Assembly (NCBI RefSeq): GCF_009827315.1 | Contig: NZ_WTYF01000003.1 | Coordinates: forward strand, 161,501-225,500 | Length of the DNA: 64,000 nucleotides | DNA from: Qipengyuania gaetbuli | Lineage (GTDB): Bacteria; Pseudomonadota; Alphaproteobacteria; Sphingomonadales; Sphingomonadaceae | Direction: 5' to 3' | Shown: positions 9,952-17,934 of the stretch, one piece after another | Layout: each line of letters starts with the position of its first letter | Numbering within the stretch: position 1 is the stretch's first letter | The notes under the pieces: model-generated | The model's database searches: none | Seen by the model: only the letters and a program-made list of their open reading frames with translations | What the model was told of the DNA's origin: nothing | Program-made: the position numbers and the translations under genes

Positions 9952-9976
9952 CCGCTTGCCTGCAAGGGGCAAGCGG
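9952..9976 (+). terminator. 9-bp stem hairpin between the SPOR gene and nagZ
   Basis: CCGCTTGCC (9952-9960) and GGCAAGCGG (9968-9976) are perfect complements around a 7-base loop, 14 bases before the nagZ ATG. There is no T-run, so termination is uncertain; it may affect nagZ expression. Confidence 0.35.
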
Positions 9977-9990
9977 CGCAAATTCCTCGC

Positions 9991-11010
9991 ATGTTGCCCG
10001 TAATCTTCGGCATTTCCGGCCCCGAACTGACGGCCGAGGAACGCGCCTTTTTCAAGGACGCCGATCCGGCGGGCTACATCCTGTTCGCGCGCAATTGCGA
10101 AAACCGCGAGCAGATGCGGCGGCTGACCGACGATTTGCGGGCCATCCATGGCCGTGACCGCCTGATCGTCTCCATCGACCAGGAAGGCGGACGCGTTTCG
10201 CGCATGAAGCCCCCCGAATGGCCGAAATTCCCTGCCGGCGAGGCATTCGCGCGCCTGTTCGAAATCGCCCCGGCATCCGCGATCGAGGCCGCCCGCGTGA
10301 ATGCGGAAGCGATTGCCCGCGAACTCGCCCGAGTCGGTGTCAGCGTGGATTTCCATGCCCCCTTCGACGTGCGGCGACCCGAAACGGACAATGTCATCGG
10401 CGACCGGGCCTTGGGCAGCGACCCGATGCAGGTGGCAGCGCTCGGTCGCGCCGTGCTCGACGGGATGGGGCATGCAGGCGTGGTCGGCTGCCTCAAGCAC
10501 ATGCCGGGCCACGGCCGCGCCACGGTCGACAGCCACAAGGAACTGCCCCGCGTCGAAGCCAGCGAGGCGGAGCTCGAAGTCGATATCGAACCGTTCCGCT
10601 CGCTTGCCAGCCACCCCTTGGGCATGAGCGCGCATATCGTTTTCACTGCCTGGGATGCGCATCGCCCGGCAACGCTTTCGCCCGATGTGATCGGCAATGT
10701 CATTCGCGGGAAGATCGGCTTCGACGGCCTGCTCCTGTCCGACGATATCGACATGCAGGCGCTCGAAGGCACGATCCCCGAACGCTGCGAAAAGGCGCTG
10801 GCCGCCGGATGCGACATCGCCCTCAACTGCTGGGCGCGCATGGACGACCAGATCGCCATTGCGAACCGGATCGGCGCGATGGGCGATGCAGCGACCGCGC
10901 GCCTCGAACGCGTCCACGCGCTGATGGGCGATCCCATGGACGAGGTCGAGATCGGCCACCTCCTCGCCAAGCGCGATGCGCTGCTCGCGGTGGCGGAGCA
11001 TGCGGCATGA
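9991..11010 (+). CDS. nagZ: Beta-N-acetylhexosaminidase (GH3)
   Basis: A 339-residue cytoplasmic GH3 enzyme that removes N-acetylglucosamine from anhydro-muropeptides during peptidoglycan recycling. The signature KHMPGHGRATVDSH (about 170-183) carries the His/Asp loop typical of NagZ, and DQEGGRVSR sits in the early barrel. LLSDDIDMQAL contains the nucleophile Asp. Length is normal. Its last base pairs overlap the scpA start (ATGA), continuing the codirectional run toward tatC. Confidence 0.96.
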   Translation: MLPVIFGISGPELTAEERAFFKDADPAGYILFARNCENREQMRRLTDDLRAIHGRDRLIVSIDQEGGRVSRMKPPEWPKFPAGEAFARLFEIAPASAIEAARVNAEAIARELARVGVSVDFHAPFDVRRPETDNVIGDRALGSDPMQVAALGRAVLDGMGHAGVVGCLKHMPGHGRATVDSHKELPRVEASEAELEVDIEPFRSLASHPLGMSAHIVFTAWDAHRPATLSPDVIGNVIRGKIGFDGLLLSDDIDMQALEGTIPERCEKALAAGCDIALNCWARMDDQIAIANRIGAMGDAATARLERVHALMGDPMDEVEIGHLLAKRDALLAVAEHAA

Positions 11011-11807
11011 GCGACGGGCTGCTCTTCGGCGACGCGCCCGATCAGGCGGACGACTGGGACGGCATTGCCGCCGAAGCGCCGGTCGATGACGGCGCGCTCT
11101 ACCTCGAACTCGACGGGTGGGAAGGGCCGCTCGACCTGCTGCTGGACCTCGCACGGCGCCAGAAGGTCGACCTGCGCGAGATTTCGATCCTCGCGCTGGT
11201 CGAGCAATACCTCGACTACATCGACAAGGCCGAGGCGCTGAAGCTGGAACTGGCGGCGGACTATCTCGTGATGGCCGCCTGGCTTGCCTACCTCAAGTCC
11301 GCGATGCTGCTGCCCAAGGAAGAGCAGGAGGATCCGAGCCCGGAAGAACTGGCGCTCAGGCTCCAGCTGCGCCTCCAGCGGCTTGGCGCGATGCGCGATG
11401 CGGCAGCGCGCCTCATGGGCGGCGACCGTATCGGGCGCGACGTGTTCCTGCGCGGGGCACCCGAAGGCCTCGCCATTGTCCGCAAGACGCAGTGGCACTG
11501 CGACCAGTTCGCGCTGATCGAGGCCTACGGACGGGTCAAGGCGCGCACCGCGCCGGCCATCCACATGGTGCGCGAACGGCCCGTGATGACGCTCGACAGC
11601 GCGCTCGAACGCGTGTCGAACATGCTGGGCGTGACGCTGGAATGGATGGAAATCCGCGATTTTCTGCCGCCGCATGCCGAACCGCGCCTCAAGCGCTCGG
11701 CGCTCGCATCGAGCTTCGTAGCCGCGCTCGAACTCGCCCGGCTCGGCAAGGCCGAGCTTGCGCAGGAGGACATTTTCGGCCCGCTGCGCCTGAGGCGCGT
11801 GTCGTGA
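11007..11807 (+). CDS. scpA: Segregation and condensation protein A
   Basis: ScpA is the kleisin that bridges SMC heads in the bacterial condensin complex. The 266-residue product starts at ATG 11007, overlapping nagZ by 4 bases. The N-terminal LELDGWEGPLDLLLDLARRQ is the family hallmark, followed by DLREISILALVEQYLDYI. The C-terminal winged-helix part (LKRSALASSFVAALELA) contacts SMC. It overlaps scpB by 4 bases (GTGA). Confidence 0.95.
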   Translation: MSDGLLFGDAPDQADDWDGIAAEAPVDDGALYLELDGWEGPLDLLLDLARRQKVDLREISILALVEQYLDYIDKAEALKLELAADYLVMAAWLAYLKSAMLLPKEEQEDPSPEELALRLQLRLQRLGAMRDAAARLMGGDRIGRDVFLRGAPEGLAIVRKTQWHCDQFALIEAYGRVKARTAPAIHMVRERPVMTLDSALERVSNMLGVTLEWMEIRDFLPPHAEPRLKRSALASSFVAALELARLGKAELAQEDIFGPLRLRRVS

Positions 11808-12394
11808 CCGAACTGGAACGCGCGATCGAAGCGGCGCTGTTCGCGGCCGAGGAACCGATGAGCGTGGATGCGCTTGCCGGGTTCCTGGGCGATGCGGCGA
11901 CGTCGGACGTGCGCGATGCACTGGCAGTGCTGGCGGAAACCTATGCCGAACGCGGCGTCCACTTGGTCGAGCGCGGCAAGCGCTGGCATTTCGAGACCGC
12001 GCCCGACCTTGCCCATTTGCTGCGCAAGGAAAAGGAACAGGTCCGCCGCCTCAGCCGCGCCGCGACAGAAGTGCTGGCGATCATCGCCTATCACGAACCC
12101 GTAAGCCGCGCCGAAATCGAATCGATCCGCGGCGTCCAGACATCTGGCGGCACGCTGGACGTGCTGATGGAAGCGGGCTGGGTGAAGATCGCCGGGCGGC
12201 GGGAAGTGCCCGGGCGCCCCACGATCTACGCGACGACGCCCGAATTCCTCGACCATTTCGGCCTTTCCAGCCGCCGGGACCTGCCCGGAATCGCGGAATT
12301 GCGCGCTACCGGCCTGCTCGATCCGGTCGACGACGCGTTCGAGGAACTCACCGCGATGCCGGACGAGGAAGACGAGAGCGAAGACGCAAGCTGA
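11804..12394 (+). CDS. scpB: Segregation and condensation protein B
   Basis: A 196-residue partner of ScpA built from two winged-helix domains. LERAIEAALFAAEEPMS opens the first, and LSRAATEVLAIIAYHEPVSR with IRGVQTSGGTLDVLMEAGWV marks the second. The start is GTG 11804 inside the scpA end. The acidic tail (about the last 15 residues) is a common variable extension. Confidence 0.95.
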   Translation: MTELERAIEAALFAAEEPMSVDALAGFLGDAATSDVRDALAVLAETYAERGVHLVERGKRWHFETAPDLAHLLRKEKEQVRRLSRAATEVLAIIAYHEPVSRAEIESIRGVQTSGGTLDVLMEAGWVKIAGRREVPGRPTIYATTPEFLDHFGLSSRRDLPGIAELRATGLLDPVDDAFEELTAMPDEEDESEDAS

Positions 12395-12406
12395 CTGGCA
12401 TTGCGC

Positions 12407-12429
12407 CTGCCGAACGCCTATATCGGCAG
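12407..12429 (+). promoter_or_regulatory. Hairpin upstream of tatA
   Basis: CTGCCGA (12407-12413) and TCGGCAG (12423-12429) pair around a 9-base loop, in the 59-base scpB-tatA gap and 24 bases before the tatA ATG. Role unknown. Confidence 0.3.
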
Positions 12430-12453
12430 AAACCCACTTACAAAGGTAATCCC

Positions 12454-12684
12454 ATGTCGCTCGGCCCCTGGCAGCTCATCATTATCGCCATCGTCATCCT
12501 CGTCCTGTTCGGCCGCGGCCGCATTTCCGAGATGATGGGCGATTTCGGCAAGGGCATCAAAAGCTTCAAGCAGGGCATGAACGAAGACGACGCCAAGCCG
12601 ACCAAGCACCTCGAACACGAGGCGAAGCCCGCCAGCGAAGGGCTGACCGAAGACCAGGTCAAGTCGACGTCCGACACCAAGTAA
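12454..12684 (+). CDS. tatA: Twin-arginine translocase subunit TatA
   Basis: A 76-residue membrane protein forming the pore of the Tat pathway, which exports folded proteins. The short N-terminal helix (WQLIIIAIVILVLFGRGRI) leads to an amphipathic helix (MMGDFGKGIKSFKQGM), including the conserved FGKG. The tail is charged and disordered. The ATG has AAAGG upstream. First of tatABC. Confidence 0.96.
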   Translation: MSLGPWQLIIIAIVILVLFGRGRISEMMGDFGKGIKSFKQGMNEDDAKPTKHLEHEAKPASEGLTEDQVKSTSDTK

Positions 12685-12707
12685 TCCGCTAGAGGGCGGA
12701 GGCACGC

Positions 12708-13154
12708 ATGTTCGATATCGGCGCCAGCGAACTGCTGGTGATTGTCATCGTGGCGATCCTCGTGATCGGCCCGAAGGACATGCCGCGTGCCATGCGTAGC
12801 GCCGGACGCTGGATCGGCAAGCTGCGCCGCATGTCCACCCATTTCCGCGCCGGCATCGACGAGATGGTCCGGCAGGCGGAAATCGAGGACATGGAAAAGC
12901 AGTGGGCCGACCGCAACAAGGAAATCATGGCCAAGTATCCGACCGGCAACGAGCCGGAAGGCGGCGCGCCCGATAGCGAAATGACGCCCATGGCTCCTGC
13001 GGCGGACCCGGCGGATGCCGACGCTGCGGCAGAGGCGGCAATCAAGCGGGCCGCGCCGAAGAAAGCGCCGGAACATGGCGGCCCCGCCGAGGCGGAGCCG
13101 GGCCTGCCGCTTGGTGACGTACCGCCCCCTCCGCCGGCCAAGGGCGAGAGCTGA
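12708..13154 (+). CDS. tatB: Twin-arginine translocase subunit TatB
   Basis: A 148-residue receptor subunit of Tat. MFDIGASELLVIVIVAILVI is the membrane helix with the conserved Glu8, and GPKDMPRAMRSAGRWIGK is the hinge and amphipathic helix. The Pro/Ala-rich C-terminus is variable in the family. It lies between tatA (23 bases) and tatC (1 base). Confidence 0.95.
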   Translation: MFDIGASELLVIVIVAILVIGPKDMPRAMRSAGRWIGKLRRMSTHFRAGIDEMVRQAEIEDMEKQWADRNKEIMAKYPTGNEPEGGAPDSEMTPMAPAADPADADAAAEAAIKRAAPKKAPEHGGPAEAEPGLPLGDVPPPPPAKGES

Positions 13155-13155
13155 C

Positions 13156-13959
13156 ATGGCCTTCGAGATCAAGGACATCGACGAAAGCCAGGCGCCGCTG
13201 CTCGACCACCTGATGGAACTGCGCACGCGGCTGGTCCGCTGCGTCGCCGCGCTGGTGGTGGCGTTCGGCGCGTGCCTCTATTTCGCGGACGACATCCTCG
13301 GCTTCCTGATCCAGCCGCTCAAATCGTCCTTTCCCGACGGCAAGGGGCAGCTGATCTTTACCAAGCTTTACGAGGTGTTCTTCGTCGAGCTGAAAGTGGC
13401 GCTGTTCGCAGGCTTCTGCATCGCGTTTCCCTATATCGCGAACCAGCTCTGGGCGTTCATCGCGCCGGGGCTCTATGCGCGCGAGAAGAAGGCATTTCTG
13501 CCCTTCCTGATCGCGACGCCGTTCCTGTTCACCTGCGGCGCGGCGCTGGCCTATTACGTCGTGATGCCGACCGCTTTCGAGTGGTTCCTCGGCTTCGAGG
13601 GCACGGCAGGCGGGCTCGAAATCAATGCCCTGCCGACAGCCAACGAATATCTCGGCCTCGTGATGCAGTTCATCCTCGCCTTCGGGATGAGCTTCCTGCT
13701 CCCCGTCCTTCTGCTGCTGCTGCATCGCGCAGGCATCGTGACGCGCGAACAGCTGGTCAATGCACGGCGCTATGTCATCGTGCTGGTCGTGATCGTGGCA
13801 GCGATCATCACGCCGCCCGACCCGGGTTCGCAGCTGTTGCTCGCCATCCCGCTGCTGCTGTTGTTCGAAGGCTCGCTCGTGCTGATGCGCATCTTCGACA
13901 AGCGCGACGCGAAGGAAAAGGCGGCGGAAGAACCCGCCGCCGATCAGTCCGCGTCGTAG
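13156..13959 (+). CDS. tatC: Twin-arginine translocase subunit TatC
   Basis: A 267-residue six-helix protein that binds twin-arginine signal peptides. The N-terminal APLLDHLMELRTRLVRC is the conserved cytosolic recognition region. The loop FYVELK-type FFVELKVALFAGFCIAFPY and AALITPPDPGSQ-type IITPPDPGSQLLLAIPLL are family marks. Its 3' end overlaps the convergent amidohydrolase by 16 bases. Confidence 0.97.
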   Translation: MAFEIKDIDESQAPLLDHLMELRTRLVRCVAALVVAFGACLYFADDILGFLIQPLKSSFPDGKGQLIFTKLYEVFFVELKVALFAGFCIAFPYIANQLWAFIAPGLYAREKKAFLPFLIATPFLFTCGAALAYYVVMPTAFEWFLGFEGTAGGLEINALPTANEYLGLVMQFILAFGMSFLLPVLLLLLHRAGIVTREQLVNARRYVIVLVVIVAAIITPPDPGSQLLLAIPLLLLFEGSLVLMRIFDKRDAKEKAAEEPAADQSAS

Positions 13960-15593
13960 ACCTTCCGGCCGCCGACCCAGGTTTCCAGCACCTTGGTCGC
14001 GCGGATTTCTTCCGGCGTCGCCATCAGCGGGTCGCGGTCGACCAGGATGAAGTCGGCCCTCTCGCCCGGCAGCAGCCTGCCGAAGCGGCCTTCCGCAAAG
14101 CCAGCATAGGCCGCGTCCGAGGTGAACCCGGCAAGAGCTTCCTCGCGATTGACGCGTTCCTTCGGCAGCCAGCCGCCGAAGGGCTGGCCGTTCGCATCCA
14201 TGCGCGTGATCGCGGCTGCATAGCCGGCAAAGACGTCCGACGGTTCCACCGGCGCGTCCGAGCCGAAGGCCAGCTTGCCGCCCAGTTGCAGCACGGTGTT
14301 CCAGGCATAGGCGCCTTCGAGGCGGTCCATGCCCAGCCGCGCCTCGGCCATCAGGCGATCGGACGTCTGGTGGAGCGGCTGCATCGAGGCGATGATGCCG
14401 TTTTCCGCGATCTTCGGCAGGTCGACCGGATCGATGATCTGCGCGTGTTCGATCCGCCAGCGGCGATCGCCGTCGAAGCTTTCCGCGATCTCGTTCACCG
14501 CGTTCAGCACTTCCGCATTGGCAGCCGTGCCGATGGCGTGGACTGCCGGCTGGAAGCCGCCCTGTGCGGCGCGCACGAGGATGTTGCGAAGCTGCGCTGG
14601 GGTCTGCAGCGGGAGGCCGTAATTGCCCGGATCGTCGGCATAGGGGCGCTTGAGCCATGCCCCGCGGCTGCCCAGCGCGCCGTCGAGATAGAGCTTCACG
14701 CCGTTCATGCGCAGCTTGTCGTCGTAGAGCCAGGGCGAGGGGCCCGATCCGCCGATCAGCACCATCTGTTCGGGCCCCGAGGCGTAGGACATGATGCGCA
14801 GGTTCAGCGCACCCATGTCGCCGGCGCGGCGGAAGGCCTGCCAGTCCTCGATCGTGGTGCCCATGTCGGCGACCGCCGTGATTCCGTAGCGGTGGAAGAC
14901 TTTCTGCGCCTCGGCGAGCGCGAGGTCGCGCTCGTTGGCACGCGGTGCCGGGATGGCCTTGCGCATGAGTTCCTCGGCAGCATCGACGAAGACGCCGCTG
15001 GGCTGTTTCGAGCCGGGCAGGGTTTCGATCCTGCCGCCTGCAGGAGACTTGCTCTGCGCGGTGATCCCTGCGGCCTGCATGGCGAGGCTGTTGGCCCAGC
15101 CGGCATGGCCGTCGACGCGCTCGAGATAAACCGGGCGATCGGCCACGGCGCTGTCGAGTTCGGCAGCGGTCGGGAAGCGGCCTAGGCCCCATTTTTCCTG
15201 GTTCCAGCCGCGCCCGAGGATCCACGGACGGGCTTCGTTTTCGGCAGCAAAGGTGCGGATCTTGTCGAGCGCTTCCTCAAGCGAATTCGTTTCGGACAGG
15301 TCCAGCGTCAGCGCGCCGAAGCCGACGCCCATCACGTGGACGTGCGCATCGATCATGCCGGGCAGCATGACGCGGCCCTTGCCATCCTCGCGGTAGTCGG
15401 TGCGCGGGCGGTCCTCGCCCCGGCCGATAACCTTCGCCACCTTGCCATCGTCATCGATCACCAGCGCCTCGAACCGCTTCACCTTGCCGTCGGCATCCAT
15501 GGTGATGCCGGTCACGTTGTCGACGAGCACGTCGGCCTGTGCGGGCACGGCGACGGTGGTGGCGAGCAGGGCGGCAACAAGTGTCTTCTTCAT
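13944..15593 (-). CDS. Secreted amidohydrolase (YtcJ-like)
   Basis: A 549-residue metal-dependent hydrolase of the amidohydrolase superfamily, YtcJ-like group. A signal peptide (MKKTLVAALLATTVAVPAQA) fixes the start at 15593 rather than an in-frame ATG at 15707. The HxH metal motif is DAHVHVMG (His84, His86). The later carboxylated-Lys region, HAIGTAANAEV, RIEHAQIIDP and GSDAPVEPSD give the remaining metal ligands. It probably acts in the periplasm, and the substrate is unknown. It is convergent with tatC and divergent from ilvA; the neighbours do not suggest a pathway. Confidence 0.9.
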   Translation of the reverse strand: MKKTLVAALLATTVAVPAQADVLVDNVTGITMDADGKVKRFEALVIDDDGKVAKVIGRGEDRPRTDYREDGKGRVMLPGMIDAHVHVMGVGFGALTLDLSETNSLEEALDKIRTFAAENEARPWILGRGWNQEKWGLGRFPTAAELDSAVADRPVYLERVDGHAGWANSLAMQAAGITAQSKSPAGGRIETLPGSKQPSGVFVDAAEELMRKAIPAPRANERDLALAEAQKVFHRYGITAVADMGTTIEDWQAFRRAGDMGALNLRIMSYASGPEQMVLIGGSGPSPWLYDDKLRMNGVKLYLDGALGSRGAWLKRPYADDPGNYGLPLQTPAQLRNILVRAAQGGFQPAVHAIGTAANAEVLNAVNEIAESFDGDRRWRIEHAQIIDPVDLPKIAENGIIASMQPLHQTSDRLMAEARLGMDRLEGAYAWNTVLQLGGKLAFGSDAPVEPSDVFAGYAAAITRMDANGQPFGGWLPKERVNREEALAGFTSDAAYAGFAEGRFGRLLPGERADFILVDRDPLMATPEEIRATKVLETWVGGRKVYDAD

Positions 15594-15700
15594 CAGGCTT
15601 TCCCAATCCGTGTTCGGGGCCTGCGATAAGGCAAAGCTTGGCACGGGCAAACCCTTTCGCTCATTGCGCCGCCAAGGAGGGGTCCGTAGTTTCCCCGGCG

Positions 15701-16954
15701 ATGACACAGGCCAATCCCCTGCCGACCGGAGAGAAGGCGACCGATCTCCTGACCCTCGACGATGTGAGGGCTGCTGCTGCGCGTATCGAAGGCGCAGTGG
15801 TCAAGACCTCGTTGATGCACTCCATCACCCTGTCGGAGATTACCGGGGCGGACATCTGGCTTAAGTTCGAGAACCACCAGTTCACGGCCGCCTACAAGGA
15901 ACGCGGCGCGCTGAATGCCTTGCTCCACCTGTCGGAAGAACAGCGCCGCCGCGGCGTTATCGCGGCGTCTGCAGGCAACCACTCGCAGGGCCTGTCCTAT
16001 CACGGGCGCAGGCTGGGCGTTCCCGTGACTATCGTGATGCCCTCGACCACGCCCAGCGTGAAAGTGATGCAGACCGAAAGCGTCGGCGGGAAGGTCGAGC
16101 TGTTCGGCGAGACCTTCGACGAGGCCTATGCCCATGCGCGCGAGCTGGAGCGGGAACGCGGCCTCACCTTCGTCCACCCCTTCGACGACCCCAATGTCGC
16201 GGCAGGGCAGGGCACGGTCGCGCTCGAGATGCTGGAGGCAAAGGACGATTTCGACTGCCTCGTCGTGCCGATCGGCGGCGGCGGCCTGATGAGCGGCATG
16301 GCGACGGTCGCCAAGGCGCTGCGCCCCGATATAGAGATGGTCGGCGTGCAGGCCCAGCTGTTCCCCTCGATGTATTCCGCCGTGACCGGCGAGGAATTGC
16401 CGTGCGGCGGCGACACGCTGGCGGAGGGCATAGCGGTCAAGCAGCCCGGTGCCTTTACCAGCCAGGTCATCCGCGAACTGGTCGACGAGGTCCTGCTGGT
16501 CGGCGAACCCAAGCTGGAACACGCCGTGTCGCTGCTTCTCCAGATCGAGAAGACCGTCGTCGAAGGTGCTGGCGCTGCGGGTCTAGCCGCCGTCCTGTCC
16601 TATCCCGAACGCTTTGCCGGCAAGACCGTCGGCCTTGTGCTGTGCGGCGGCAATATCGACACCCGCCTGCTCGCCAACGTGCTGCTGCGCGACCTTGCCC
16701 GCAGCGGGCGGCTGGCGCGCCTCAGGATCACGCTGCAGGACCGCCCCGGCGCGCTCTACAAGGTGATGCGCGAGTTCAACGACCACAACGTCAACATCAT
16801 CGAGATCTACCACCAGCGCATTTTCACCGCGCTTCCCGCCAAGGGCCTGATCACCGAGATCGAGTGCGAGGCGCGCGACGGCAGCCAGATCGACCGCCTG
16901 GTCAAGGCGCTGGAAGCCAAGGGCTATTCGGTCGAACTGGCCGAGCTGGAATAG
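15701..16954 (+). CDS. ilvA: Threonine ammonia-lyase
   Basis: A 417-residue PLP enzyme converting threonine to 2-oxobutanoate, the entry to isoleucine synthesis. The PLP lysine is Lys66 in [12 protein letters not shown], and the phosphate-binding loop is [12 protein letters not shown] single C-terminal ACT domain (about 340-417, [15 protein letters not shown]) suggests allosteric control. Length matches the single-ACT form common in alphaproteobacteria. ATG 15701 is the first reasonable start; GGAGG at 15676-15680 is about 20 bases upstream, too far for an ideal ribosome site. Confidence 0.95.
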   Translation: MTQANPLPTGEKATDLLTLDDVRAAAARIEGAVVKTSLMHSITLSEITGADIWLKFENHQFTAAYKERGALNALLHLSEEQRRRGVIAASAGNHSQGLSYHGRRLGVPVTIVMPSTTPSVKVMQTESVGGKVELFGETFDEAYAHARELERERGLTFVHPFDDPNVAAGQGTVALEMLEAKDDFDCLVVPIGGGGLMSGMATVAKALRPDIEMVGVQAQLFPSMYSAVTGEELPCGGDTLAEGIAVKQPGAFTSQVIRELVDEVLLVGEPKLEHAVSLLLQIEKTVVEGAGAAGLAAVLSYPERFAGKTVGLVLCGGNIDTRLLANVLLRDLARSGRLARLRITLQDRPGALYKVMREFNDHNVNIIEIYHQRIFTALPAKGLITEIECEARDGSQIDRLVKALEAKGYSVELAELE

Positions 16955-16966
16955 GGCGACCGGCGG

Positions 16967-16980
16967 GGCCGGAAACGGCC
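16967..16980 (+). terminator. GNRA-loop hairpin after ilvA
   Basis: GGCCG, GAAA loop and CGGCC form a perfect 5-bp stem capped by a stable GNRA tetraloop, 13 bases after the ilvA stop. No U tract follows, so termination is uncertain. Confidence 0.35.
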
Positions 16981-16998
16981 TTGGGTCCACTTTCGTGG

Positions 16999-17013
16999 TT
17001 AAGGCACTTTTAA
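16999..17013 (+). promoter_or_regulatory. CtrA-type box upstream of bpt-tamA-tamB
   Basis: TTAA, seven bases (GGCACTT), TTAA matches the full CtrA consensus TTAA-N7-TTAA. It also sits in a GGTTAA/TTAACC inverted repeat. It is 75 bases before the bpt start. CtrA control is inference from the motif. Confidence 0.5.
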
Positions 17014-17087
17014 CCCGGGCACCACTCGGGCATAAAGGAGTCGTTAAACATATAAGTCGCCCGCAACGCAGAGGATGTCATCAACCC

Positions 17088-17930
17088 GTGACGGCCCCGA
17101 TCCGCTTCCCCCGCTTCTTCGTGACGAGCCCTGCGCCGTGCCCGTATCTGCCGGGCAAGAGCGAGCGAAAGGTGTTCACGGAACTGCGCGGGCAGAGCGC
17201 GGACGAACTCAACGAAGCGCTCGGGCGAATCGGGTTCCGGCGCAGCCAGACGGTCGCCTACCGGCCCTCCTGCCTCGACTGCCAGGCCTGCGTCTCGGTC
17301 CGCGTCGTCGCCAACGAATTCAAGCCTTCCGGCAGCCAGAAGCGCACGCTGAAGGCGAACAGCGATATCGAAGTCGCCGAATGCCGCCCCTGGGCGACCG
17401 ACGAACAGTACGAATTGCTGCGCAAGTATCTCGCTCATCGCCACCCCGGCGGCGGCATGGCAGAGATGGACGAATCCGACTTTGCGGATATGGTGGAACA
17501 CACTCCGGTATCCAGCTATGTCGTTGAATATCGGGAGCCGGGAGTTGGGTCGCAGCCGGGACGGTTGATCGGCGCCTGTCTCACGGACGTGCAGGGCGAC
17601 GGGCTGTCGATGATCTACAGCTTCTACGACCCTGATATTGAGGATCGTGCCGGGCTTGGAAATTTCATCATCCTCGACCACATCCGCCGGGCAGCCGCGC
17701 AGGGCCTGCCCTACGTCTACCTCGGCTATTGGGTCGAAGGGTCGGAGCGGATGCAGTACAAGGTGCGTTACCGCCCGCTCGAACGGCTTACCCGCGGAGG
17801 ATGGGAACGCATGCCCGAAGACGAGCAGAAGCGCCTCATCACCGCAGCAACCCGGCCGCGCGTCGCTCGCACCGTCGAGCCCCTGCCGGCCAAGGACGGA
17901 AGCCAGCGCGAATACAAGCTGGCCGACTGA
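17088..17930 (+). CDS. bpt: Aspartate/glutamate leucyltransferase (Bpt) or Ate-type aminoacyl-tRNA-protein transferase
   Basis: A 280-residue enzyme that adds an amino acid from tRNA to protein N-termini in the N-degron pathway. The N-terminal [16 protein letters not shown] and the cysteine cluster [13 protein letters not shown] are conserved in the R-transferase family. The C-terminal acyltransferase part has [10 protein letters not shown] and [20 protein letters not shown] 17088 is chosen because it begins right before the family N-terminus; an in-frame ATG at 16995 would add an unlikely basic extension. It is the first gene after the CtrA-type site and leads directly into tamA. Confidence 0.93.
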   Translation: MTAPIRFPRFFVTSPAPCPYLPGKSERKVFTELRGQSADELNEALGRIGFRRSQTVAYRPSCLDCQACVSVRVVANEFKPSGSQKRTLKANSDIEVAECRPWATDEQYELLRKYLAHRHPGGGMAEMDESDFADMVEHTPVSSYVVEYREPGVGSQPGRLIGACLTDVQGDGLSMIYSFYDPDIEDRAGLGNFIILDHIRRAAAQGLPYVYLGYWVEGSERMQYKVRYRPLERLTRGGWERMPEDEQKRLITAATRPRVARTVEPLPAKDGSQREYKLAD

Positions 17931-17934
17931 ACCG

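Noticed and set aside
10218..11807. Single 529-codon frame joining the nagZ region to scpA
   Set aside because: The first part is a shadow of nagZ; scpA starts at 11007 with an ATGA overlap.
13042..15225. 727-codon open frame on the minus strand across tatB, tatC and the amidohydrolase
   Set aside because: Shadow frame; part lies opposite tatC and part is out of frame with the amidohydrolase.
15594..15700. A leader peptide or attenuator before ilvA
   Set aside because: No short ORF with Ile/Thr/Leu codon runs and no paired alternative stems were seen.
17638..17934. ATG 17638 as the tamA start
   Set aside because: It would place about 100 residues of shadow sequence inside bpt ahead of the signal peptide.
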